Positions 33,610-43,217 of a stretch of DNA of 64,000 nt are shown piece after piece. Made by a program: the position numbers and the translations under genes. The notes beneath the pieces are model-generated. The model made no database searches. It was not told where the DNA came from and saw only the letters and a list, made by a program, of their open reading frames with translations. Numbering within the stretch: position 1 is the first letter of the stretch; each line of letters starts with the position of its first letter. The stretch is from assembly GCA_944989445.1 (NCBI GenBank), contig CALYLW010001395.1:62001-126000 (forward strand). The letters run 5' to 3'. The DNA comes from Ampullaceana balthica (Eukaryota; Mollusca; Gastropoda; Lymnaeidae).

Positions 33610-34511
33610 TAAAAAAAACAACAACAACAAAAACTAAATGGTGTTACAATTATTGTGGCGGTAGATATCGATTGTTTTAAGGGTTTCAGTTTTGTGATAG
33701 ACTCTACACGTACACGAGGAAGTTACTGAAATAACAAGATGTGTATACCCTTGTAAATGTTCTTAATATTGACTTGATCTAATGGATAAGATTTTTTTTA
33801 GGGTCCATGCTAATAAATTGTAGACAGTGGGTTTCTGTAACAGCACAGGGTAACGAATTTAATACTTTCACATTGTTAAATTATGTTCCGTATAAGTTAT
33901 TATTATTTTTTTAAAATTTTCTTTGTTATTTTTTTTAAAAATTTGAAATAGGACATTGTAAGTGCATATTCTTCTGTTTAGAGATTGTGTATGTACTTTA
34001 TGAAGACGAAGCCTTCTAGAAGTTTAATAGAATGCACCACTATTCCCTAGAATTTCAAATAAAGTTTTAAAACAAGCTTTCTTTATCTTGAATGTTCTAT
34101 AGCACAGGCATAAATACTGGTGCGCACATTTGTTGAAAGCTCTAATGTTATTGCAAAATGTTTGCAATGAGTTGTCTATTTACTGCATTGTGCTTACTTC
34201 ATAATTCTTATAGATCTGCTTGCTACGCATTTGTTTTTTCAAGTTAAAGAATTAAATTATTTTTAAACTTCAAGTCTATTTTATTCAAATGAACCTTAAC
34301 CCCATGTAATAACAATACTAAACCAAATTAAAACATCTTATTCCGAAATTAACAAATCTCGGTTAATTAAGCGTACAGTACAATACAGTTTAAAAAAATA
34401 TCATGGGAATATAATTCAATTACGCCACAACACTAAAATGGCATTAGTTAATGTTATCTCAATTATTAAAAAAAAATAACTTACCCGTCGAGAGTTGAAA
34501 CGATCTTAGTA
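33610..34511. other. No gene recognised
   Basis: AT-rich sequence without a convincing frame, RNA gene or repeat border. Confidence 0.4.
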
Positions 34512-35140
34512 TCCTATATAATAAAAGGCAAGTTTCTGTCCTTTCTGTCCCGTCATCTATAGCGATTGGTCCCTCAAACACATATGACTCCTACAGCCAA
34601 TCACTAGCGGAGAAAAATTTACATCTTACGCGGAGGTTCAAAACGAGTTATTTTTGGTGCAGTTTTATTGTCATAATTCATTATGTTGTTCCCATCTTGA
34701 AGTGATGCCTGCCGCTTATTCCAATGACAATTCTGCTTTTTCCTTGATGATCCTGGGGGGGGGGTAGTGGCAAGAGTTTTAAGTGTTGTTTGTTCTTTGT
34801 TGCTGTTATTGTTGTTGTTGTTTTTTGTTTTTGTTTTGTTGTTGTTGTTTTGTGGTTGTTGTTCTTGTTGCTGTTTTGTTGTTGTTGTTGTTTTGTTGCT
34901 GTTGTTTTTGTTTTTGTTGTTGTTGTTGTAGTTGTTCATTTGTTGTTGTTGTTTTGTTTTTGTTGCTGTTGTTGTTTTTGTGGTTTTTGTTGTTTTTGCT
35001 GTTTTTGTTGTTGTTGTTGTCTACATCCCTTGCCCTGCGACGACAATTTCCTGCAAACGCTTCAGCATAACAAATACAAAAACATAGCGTCCATGATAAA
35101 TTCTACCACCCAATCTATCCGATGCTTCCATAATAACGTA
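34512..35140 (+). mobile_element. Helitron 5' part with (GTT)n-rich tract
   Basis: Starts A|TCCTATATAATAAAAGGC, a Helitron-type 5' terminus, and follows the complete copy at 41,370-42,230 through the tttctgtcccgtcat, cactagcggagaaaaat and GTT-rich (34,780-35,020) parts up to acatagcgtccatga. It diverges there, and the rest of the sequence to 36,398 belongs to a different Helitron type. The GTT tract reads as long polyvaline/cysteine frames, which are not genes. Confidence 0.75.
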
Positions 35141-35169
35141 ATTATCTAATCTAATGTACATACATAATT

Positions 35170-35560
35170 TTATTTATTAGGATTAATAAACACAAAATTG
35201 TGTCTACTTCAACACAATAGCAACGATAAAAATAAAACTACACATGATAAGCATATGATTAATACCCACTTGAACACTGCAAATTCTACCACCCAATCAA
35301 TTCTATGCGTTAAGAATAACGTAATTGTCTAATCTAATGTACACAAAATAAAATGGTGTCTATGTTGTCTACATTAACACACATACTGACGTTACAGGTG
35401 CGTGTGTTGTTTTGGTAATTAACGTTCTATTTTATTTATAATCATTTTGCGCACCGATGCACACTTTGCATTTTAAAATATAAGATCAAACAATGACGTC
35501 ATATTAAATATTTTTACAGTGCTAAACACCCCACGATTTTTCAACTGCTATAGACTGTTG
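35170..35560 (-). repeat. Helitron-related block, inverted copy of about 38,395-38,770
   Basis: taccacccaatc, taatctaatgtaca, atgacgtcat and gcgcaccgatgcacactttg occur in reverse-complement order relative to 38,395-38,770 (gattgggtggta, tgtacattaga, atgacgtcat, ggcgtgcatcagaaggcgcgc). It contains two internal near-repeats (35,085-35,165 and 35,275-35,345). Confidence 0.65.
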
Positions 35561-35599
35561 TACATCGTTCCTCAGCGTTCCACATCCAGTGAGTGACTT

Positions 35600-36398
35600 G
35601 GACTATTATTATATATTATATATTTACGCTCATTTGTCACTGCCGCCTAACGTTGAGGGAAATCACTCTGCTTTTTTTAAATTTTGCGTTGTAGGCAGTG
35701 CTGATTGACGCAAATAGTTATTTTTTGGTGCAGTAATTTGGTGCGCTGCTTTCGAAAATTAGTTTAAAAATCATGTGGTGATTAGCACTGTTACTTGGAC
35801 TTTTGACATAAAAAATAAAAAAATAAAAAATAAAATAAAAAAAACCATTATAAAATACTTTTTGTACATTTAAGAAAGTTGAATATTACGTATTTAGCAT
35901 ACAAGGACGAGTTAGTTAGGCTTTTGAAAAAGGTGGGCGCCGTAGGCGCCCTTTAAAAAAAGGGAGCGCCGCAGGCGCCACGGCGCCGCATCACAAACTA
36001 GTATATTATATATTTACGCTCATTTGTAACTGCCGCCTAACGTTGAGGGAAATCACTCCACTTTTTTTAAATTTTGCGTTGTAAGCAGTGCTGATTGACG
36101 CAAATAGTTATTTTTTGGTGCAGTAATTTGGTGCGCTGCTTTCTAAAATTAGTTTAAAAATCGTGTGGTGATTAGCACTGTAAAAATTATTATATAAATG
36201 CTTTTTTTAATTTTCAGGAATATTTCGTGTTTATCATACAAGGATAAGTTACTTGGGCTTTTGACATAAAAAATGAAATTAAAAAAAAACTATTATAAAA
36301 TACTTTATGTACATTAAAGAAATTTTAATATTACGTATTTATCATACAAGGAAAAAAAGGGGGCGCCGCAGGCGCCACGGCGCCGCAGCACAAACTAG
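35600..36398 (+). mobile_element. Two tandem Helitron 3' ends
   Basis: Units at about 35,600-36,001 and 36,002-36,398 share ttacgctcatttg, gccgcctaacgttgaggg and ggtgcagtaatttggtgcgc. Each finishes with a GC hairpin (ggcgccacggcgcc) and cacaaactag|T. A hairpin some 10 bp before CTAG is the Helitron 3' signature. The head-to-tail pair implies read-through or repeated insertion next to the first terminus. Confidence 0.8.
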
Positions 36399-36870
36399 TA
36401 TTATATATAATGTATAGATTTACATTATTCCCGTAACAACTGTAGATATCAGAATTACATATATCTTATTTCAGATGGGTCAGTCGTAATGCTAGTTTCA
36501 TTTTACCTTTGTTCACAATAATTTTCTGATATCTTCATGACGTCGACCTTCATCACTTTGATTCATTTTAATGTCCGCCTCGTTTTCACTTCTGACACCA
36601 AATTATGTCACACATCACTTCCCATGTGTGTTGGTAGGCGTTATCAAATAATAATCTCTTGTACACTGATTACTTGAAACACTTAATGTTAATAAAATGA
36701 ACTTTAATATTGTAATATCCGATAATTATACAAATCACCATATACAAGAATAAATTTGAGATTTCACATGGTGGAGACATCAACACATTCAATCGACTTG
36801 TCTCTCGCTATAGAACCTTCTTCTACGCATCTCTCACGTGATCTTTTTCTCTGTCCTCAATCTCGTGATT
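36399..36870. other. No gene recognised
   Basis: AT-rich sequence after the second Helitron terminus. No coding frame is supported. Confidence 0.4.
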
Positions 36871-37128
36871 CTCACGTAACAGTATGTATGCATGTATGTT
36901 TGTATTTATATACGTGTGCATGTTATATTTATGTATATGTGTATGTTTTGATGTAAGTATGAATGTTAGTATGTCTATGTTTATGTATGTATGTATAACT
37001 GTTTTATTATGATTCAATTACAAACACTATTTCGTGACATTATTCATTTTAGAAAGACCTTCTATTAGGAAAGTATTTGTAAACATTTGTTACCGTAAAT
37101 TAAGTTGCATTTGATAATTATTTCATAA
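36871..37128 (+). repeat. Copy of the TATG-bearing dispersed repeat
   Basis: A degenerate TATG run (36,880-37,000) is followed by taactgttttattatgattc, acaaacactatttcgtgaca and catttgataattatttcata. The same order follows the TATG-rich stretch at 51,700-51,980 and, inverted, at 62,880-63,180. The array is therefore carried by a dispersed element. Confidence 0.7.
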
Positions 37129-37320
37129 CTAGGTTGTACTGGGGCTCCGTGGCGGTTATGCCGTAAACATTTTTAGGGCACCTACGACGCCCACTTTTTT
37201 CAAAAGCCCAAAGAACTTATCCTTGTTTGATAAATACGAAATATTAAACTTACTGAAATGTACACAAAATATTTTATAAATACCAATCCTCAAATCCTTT
37301 TTTACATCGTTCCACTTTCC
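37129..37320 (-). mobile_element. Helitron 3' end on the minus strand
   Basis: Reverse complement of the family 3' end: ctaggttgtactggggctcc at the left border, then gcccacttttttcaaaagcc and aacttatccttgtttgataa. CTAG is at 37,129-37,132, followed (minus strand) by T. Confidence 0.7.
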
Positions 37321-38560
37321 AAAGCGACCGTTCAGGGGTGGGGGCATCTGTTTGGTTCCCTTGGAGAGGGAACAGGGTGGCTCGGAGGGATTTCATGGAA
37401 CACCCACGAAGTGCAGTAGGCTTGGGGCGGCTTACTTACTTCCACATGTAATTTCCTTATGTTTCTAGACAGCTCATTGGGTGGATATTTTTGTTTTGCT
37501 CTTGTTTCGGTCTTTTTCCGATAGTTTAAAATCTTAAAATTCGTAAAGACACATATTTTTTTTCTTTTTTTCTTTTTGGGGTAGGGGTGATTTTGCTTCT
37601 AAAGGTGTTTTCATTCTGCCTTGTTTCCTCTTGCCCTCCGACAGCCATATTAGTCTCCATCGAGGTAGTCTCAAGACGTCCATGCCAGGTGCATGGGTTA
37701 TGAATGATGATCTTCTTTATAACGAGCGTATTGCATATATTATTACATACCCCGCACACTTGGTGGGTCTTGTGTAATATGATTTTGTACACAAATCTTC
37801 TAAACAAGCTAACGGCATATATTTGACATTCATATTAACATATATGTTACATATCAATAAAGCCGCTTTTTCATCTTGAGCTTATTGTTTATATTATGGA
37901 AATACCTGGTACCCAACCCATAGTTTATTTGCATGGCGACAGACAGATTAAGACATACGTGACAATCTCTTTTGTGGTCGACCTCCAGCTCTTATGGCCA
38001 GTCTAATTTTTTGACTAGCAAGCCTCATCCAGAGTTGTTGTTACTGACATGTTTAAATCCCCGACAAACGTGGTACATTCCAACTCTTCAGCCGGTTCTA
38101 CAGTGTTAAAATGTTTCATAGTTTTAATATTTTTAATTAAATTTGAATGGTGTATTTCTTTGTGTATATCTATTTTAAGATTCTTAATACTCAAAATGTG
38201 TGAAACACAAGTTAGTTATACTTTGTCTCACATTATTGTATATTACATTTTAAAAAGATTCTTAATAAAAATGAAAGCTATGTTTTTTCTTTTTAAATTA
38301 TGTCGAGAACAGCGCGATTTTAAACGTGTTTGTACCGGCTCTCTGAAGTGCAGTGCTTACGTGCAATAACATTTTTGTAATAAACATTAATATAATAGCC
38401 CACGTCAATCATTGGAAGGATGTGTAACGCTATGACGTCATTTTTGAACTTATATTTTAATATCAAGGCGTGCATCAGAAGGCGCGCAAAAAGGTATGCA
38501 AAATGATTATAAAGTAAAGATCTTCGCCGTAAAAAATATTATATGACGTCATTATTTTAG
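37316..38560 (+). repeat. Helitron-associated repeat, pair with 56,140-57,400
   Basis: Long collinear similarity to 56,140-57,400: gcatctgtttggttcccttg, gcagtaggcttgggg, cttacttccacatgtaat, attctgccttgtttcctctt, ccctccgac, a cgtccatgcc block, gaacagcgcgattttaaa and gtgcagtgcttacgtgca. In the copy at 56,140 this ends in a Helitron 3' terminus at 57,643. Here it runs into the Helitron reading frames, so it may be the leader of an autonomous element. Confidence 0.7.
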
Positions 38561-38887
38561 CACAGAACGTCAATTACCAAAATAATGCAAGAACCTGTGA
38601 CTTCAGCATTTGTGTTAAAGTAGACAACAATTTGTGTTTATAAATCCTAATTATAAATTACTTTGTGTACATTAGACTAGATAATTAAGTTATTCTTGAA
38701 GCATCGGATTGATTGGGTGGTAGAAGTTGCAGTGTTCAAGTTGGTATTAATCATTTTTTATCAATCATTTGTACTTTTATTTTTATCGTTACTTTTGGAG
38801 ACGAACAGTAATCAATTTGTGATAATTTTTTGATAAATTTATCGTTGAAAGATATAATTATGATGCAATTTTTAAAAAAACAGATTA

Positions 38888-40713
38888 TGATGGAGGTTGA
38901 TGAAGACCCTGTCTCCAGAAAACAACGTAAAGCTAAGGAACGTCAAGATTGATGGCGTGCAAACAAACACCTGAATCAGTTTAAGCATTTCGTTCAAAAA
39001 ATAATGAGCCACAAAGGAAACGCCTTAGAAGCTTTTCCCCTGATCCGTTAAAAGCCCATCGAGTGGCCAGAGTTGCATATGAACTTCAACGCGTTTCACA
39101 CATGTCTTCAGCTCAGCTCCAAGCCTTTCGAGCGGCCAACGCTGCATCTCAACATCAACGCGTTTCATACATGTCTTCAGCTGAGCTTCAAGCCTATCGA
39201 GCGGCCAACACTGCCTCTAAGCAACAACATCGAGAGCGTCTGAATGAGGCTCTTCGTCGACAAGCAACCAAACTTCAACGTTAGCAACATTGTTCAACAC
39301 GATTGTTGACAGTTTAATGGGAAATCTCTTAATGGTCAGTATTGTGGGTCGAAGCATTTTGAAGGTGAGCGTCCATCAGATGGCCTATTTATGTCTTGCT
39401 GTCGCAAAGGAAAGGTTATGCTACTTAAGCCGCATGACATCGATGGAGACGTCGTTGAGTATCCCGAGTTCCTTAGACATCTTTTATCAGAACCTAATTA
39501 TCTCAGATCCAAACATTTTCTCGACACCGTCCGATCGCATAACAGCACAATTTCTTTTGCATCATTGGGTGCTAATATCATGGACTTATCAGGGAGAGGC
39601 CCGTACATATTCAAGATTCACGTAAAAAAGTAAAATCGTGTGTCACATCTACAGCCAGTCAATGCCCAAGAACCGCAATTTGCCCAGCTCTATGTTGTCG
39701 ACAGTAACCAGGCTACAGACATAAGTGAAGGACACTACGCTAATGAGAACTGCAGGCGTGAAATACTGGATCAAATTGATCGATTTTGTCGTCAACAAAA
39801 TCGTTTGGCTCGGACTTTTAAACGTATTAGAGATGTCGAAGCGCGAGGAGCTGCACGTGCAGCTGAGGCAGGTGAATAGGGAGTGCGAAGCCTACCCAGG
39901 TGTAAGTAAGAATCGCATCCATAACAATATCAGCATGATTCAGTTCAAAGCAGCCATGACAGCCATCCGAGATGACTTTAGTCCAATCATGAGTGCCGGA
40001 AAGCTTACACAGCATTGTCTGTTGGATTCGTATTTGCAGGTGGAAGCCAACAATTTCAACTACATTCGTCAGAATCAAAAACGTTTAAAAGCGGAACAAT
40101 ATCATGGTTTAGCCGATCATATGGCTAACATGGCTGAGAATCGCAACATGGAATCGGGTTTATCGGTCATACTTCTGCCATCTTTCGAAGGATCTCCACG
40201 AAACATGCGCCAGATATGCTGCAATGCAATGAGTATACTTGCTAAACATGGTGCCCCAGATCTATTCGTCACATTTACTGCTAATCCAAGTTGGCCCAAG
40301 AATACCAGCAACTTAAGACCCGGAGAACAGACCTCAGATCGACTGGACTTGGTAGCAGTGTGTTTAAGCTAAAACTTGACTCACTCAATAAGGACATCAC
40401 TGCTGCGGAAATTTTTGGTGAAACAAAGGCATGTGTCTACAATATTGAGTTTCAGAAGCGAGGGCTCCTACATGCGCACATCTTGGTGACATTGAAAGAA
40501 GAGTTCAAGTTCACAACTGCAGAGAGGATCAATCAATTTATGTGTGCTAAGATTCCATCAGAGGAGTGTCAAGAACTGCGAGATATTGTGCTAAAGTGCA
40601 ACATGCATGGTCCATGGGGCGAATGTCATCAGAATGCACCCTGTATGAAGGATTGGCATTGGTCAAAGCAGTTTCCGAAGGAGTACAATGAGCAGACGAT
40701 TCCAAATGTAAGT
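38888..40713 (+). pseudogene. Helitron Rep/helicase protein, N-terminal and HUH part, frameshifted
   Basis: Broken frames give, in order: a repeated Arg/Ala/Gln-rich N-terminus (VSHMSSAQLQAFRAANAAS and VSYMSSAELQAYRAANTAS, 39,100-39,270); CQYCGSKHFEGERPSDGLF across 39,340-39,390; YPEFLRHLLSE and NSTISFASLGANIMDLSGRG (39,450-39,600); PQFAQLYVVDSNQATDISEG (39,675-39,735); the Helitron_like_N region with LPSFEGSPRNMRQ and DLFVTFTANPSWP (40,170-40,295); and the HUH motif EFQKRGLLHAHILV (40,447-40,490), which supplies the metal-binding His pair of the rolling-circle nuclease. The Tyr motif region is partial and the whole SF1 helicase is missing. At least three frameshifts are present. Confidence 0.88.
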
Positions 40714-41030
40714 AGGGCCTTTAACATGCATACAGTCTCCACCCTATGGTATTAACATAGGGCCGAAATCAAAACATCATTGGGCCTTTTACATGTATAC
40801 AGACTCCACTCTATGTCATAGACATAGGGCCGGAATCAAAACATCATAGGACCTTTAACACGCATACAGTCTCCACTCTGTGGTATTAACATAGGGCCGG
40901 AATCAAAACATCATGGAGCATTTAAAAAGCATAGTCTCCACTCTATGGTATTAACATAGAGCCGGGATCAAAACATCATGGAACCCTTAGCATGCATACA
41001 GTCACCAGTCTATGATATTAACATAAGGTA
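40714..41030 (+). repeat. Minisatellite, five units of about 66 bp
   Basis: Units start near 40,715, 40,782, 40,848, 40,915 and 40,980; the last is partial. Each contains cctttaacatgcatacagtc, a small palindrome ctatggtattaacatag, and gggccggaatcaaaacatca. It abuts the Rep coding remnant directly and replaces the expected downstream coding sequence. Confidence 0.88.
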
Positions 41031-41369
41031 GGGGGTTGGGTTGGATTAGCTAAGTAGGACTTTCTATCGCCGCTTTTAGCGACTTTTAAAAGAGGAACAT
41101 AACATTAGTTACTCAACATTACTTGCTCAGAAACTACATATACATATGTGATAATGTAAAAAATGGAAATTTTCTATGGAATACCTGGTTTATCATAATC
41201 ATGAAAATGACATTGAATGTTGAATAGTTATCAGTGTATATAGTCTTCTGCTATCGTCCTATCATTGATTTAACGTTAAAAATAGCTCTTTCATAACTTT
41301 TTAAAAAGTGTAATAGATAATAATATTACAATATAATATTTTAAACTAAAATTTAAATTTAAATTGAAA
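41031..41369. other. No gene recognised
   Basis: AT-rich spacer between the minisatellite and the Helitron. No frame is supported. Confidence 0.4.
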
Positions 41370-42230
41370 TCCTATATAATAAAAGACAAGTTTCTGTCCT
41401 TTCTGTCCCGTCATTTATAGCGATTGGTCCTTCAAACACATATGACTCTTACAGCCAATCACTAGCGGAGAAAAATTTAATATTACGCGGAGGTTCAAAA
41501 CGAGTTATTTTTGGTGCAGTGTTTTGGTAATAATTCATTATGTTGTTCCCACTATGCCTGCCGCTTATTCCAATGACAATTCTGTTAAATGCTTTTTCCT
41601 TGATGGTCCTGGGGGGTAGTGGCATGAGTTTTAAGTGGTTTGTTTTTTGTTGCTGTTATTGTTGTTGTTGTTGTTGTTTTGTTATTGTTGTTTTGTGGTT
41701 GTTGTTATTGTTGTTGTTGCTTTGTTGTTGTTGCTGTTGTTGTAGTTTTTTTGTTTTTGTGGTTTTGTTGTTGTTTTTTGGTTGTTGTTATTGTTGTTGT
41801 TTTGTTGTTGTTGCTTTGTGGTTGTTGTTATTGTTGTTGTTGCTTTGTTGTTGTTGCTGTTGTTGTTGTTGTTTTGTTGTTTTTGTTGTTGTTTTTTGGT
41901 TGTTGTTATTGTTGTTGTTTTGTTGTTTTTGTTTTGTTTTTGTTGCCGTTGTTGTTTTGTTATTGTTTTGTTGTTGTTTTGCTGTTGTTGTTGTTTTTGT
42001 TTTGTTGTTGTTGTTGTTTTGTTTTTGTTGCTGCTGTTGTTGTTTTTGTTGTTGTTGTTGCTGTTGTTGTTGCTGTTGTCGTTTTTGTTGTTGTTGTTGT
42101 CCACACTCCTTGCCCTGCGACGACAATGTCCTGCAAACGCTTCAGCATAACAACTACCAAAACATAGCGTCCATGAACTTCACAGGTCACCCTACACTTA
42201 TTCCCGTCCTTTAGCGGGCTTTGTTACTAG
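41370..42230 (+). mobile_element. Complete non-autonomous Helitron, 861 bp
   Basis: 5' end A|TCCTATATAATAAAAGAC and 3' end with hairpin cccgtcctttagcggg, then ctttgttactag|T: all three Helitron end features (A/T insertion site, 5' TC, 3' CTAG preceded by a hairpin). The interior has a 460-bp GTT-rich tract (41,640-42,100) and no transposase. The same family occurs at 34,512. Confidence 0.9.
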
Positions 42231-42281
42231 TTAATAATAAGATAATAACAATATTAAAGAAATTACGATGTAGAAATGAAA

Positions 42282-42450
42282 CCTTCCGGGGTCAAAACGA
42301 CCTGGTGTTGAAACCTCTTGTCATCAAACTGTCCGGGATCGAATAGTCCGTGTTCGAACAGTCCGTTATCGAATCAACTCGGGTCGAAACGTCCTGTGGT
42401 AAAATCGGCATGTTTGAACTGTTCGGGGTCGAGTCGTACGTTTTTGAAAC
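42282..42450 (+). repeat. Degenerate minisatellite of about 19-21 bp units
   Basis: About eight units built on gtccgggatcgaa/agtccgtgttcgaa/gttcggggtcga variants, alternating a TCGAA or TTGAA block with a GTCC(G/T) block. It is markedly richer in CpG than the surroundings. Confidence 0.75.
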
Positions 42451-42684
42451 GTTATAAAAATAAAATATTTCAACATAAGATATAGATAGAGAAGTAACAC
42501 AAACAACAATGCAAGAGTCAAGGAATCAAATCATAAAACACAATGACTTAAGAGAAATTTCACATAACAAATAATAAGTACTACATCACGTACTTGCTCC
42601 CCAACCAAGAATGTTACAGTCATAAATATTTCTTTAAACAGATAATAGACACAAAACAATAATACGTTGTTTTCATTGAATCAA

Positions 42685-42690
42685 TTTATT
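42685..42690 (-). terminator. Candidate poly(A) signal of the VWA gene
   Basis: TTTATT on the plus strand, AATAAA on the gene strand, about 340 bases after the VWA stop codon. No T/G-rich downstream element was checked, and an AT-rich region makes chance hits common. Confidence 0.4.
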
Positions 42691-43026
42691 CAAAAAATTT
42701 AGTATCCAAATAGATAACTTGTTTTAATAAACTGCGTTTCTCATTTTAATAGGAAGATCTAACATTTCAGAGAATTAGTAAACAAAATTATGTAATTTGA
42801 ATTTCTTGGCCAAGTCCTCTCTTGTAAACTGTTATTTGTTCTCAACTGTTGTAGTTATAATTGTCAGAAAAAGATTAGAATTACATTTTAGATGCTGCAA
42901 TTTTGTGGACATTGTGTGGTAAGCAGGCAGTTGGATATGAACTTGAGCGCAGAATTCTATTTAACAATTACGTATCTAGCACCCAAACCTTCACACACAA
43001 TATATGTTTTCTTGGTTTTATACAAG

Positions 43027-43217
43027 TCAGGGGGGTTGTGGACATCCTTGTTGAATCAGGGATTGCACAATTTGACCCTCCTTATCTAAGTCTTCAGGTT
43101 TGAATACATGTTTAGGACCACTTGAAATAGCCAAGAGCTCAGGTTCAAACACATCCCCAAAACCCACAGCGTTGATGGTAATCCCTCGAGCTTTGATACG
43201 ATCGGCAGCTTTTTTGG
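43027..43217 (-). CDS. VWA gene exon 4
   Basis: Acceptor ttcttctcag, then CCAAAAAAGC; phase 1 entry completes Thr150. It encodes AADRIKARGITINAVGFGDV (core beta strand of the A domain) through to Cys208, QPP and TGA. The stop codon is at 43,027-43,029. Confidence 0.88.

Noticed and set aside
34619..35149. Polyvaline/polycysteine and polyasparagine/glutamine proteins
   Set aside because: Translations of the GTT tract inside a Helitron. The matching tract at 41,540-42,214 is rejected for the same reason.
35600..36398. CRISPR-like repeats
   Set aside because: Only two long units with Helitron ends. No short regular repeats with unique spacers, and the genome is eukaryotic.
42892..43103. Plus-strand open frames over VWA exon 4
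   Set aside because: Antisense to a well-supported exon, with no family resemblance.
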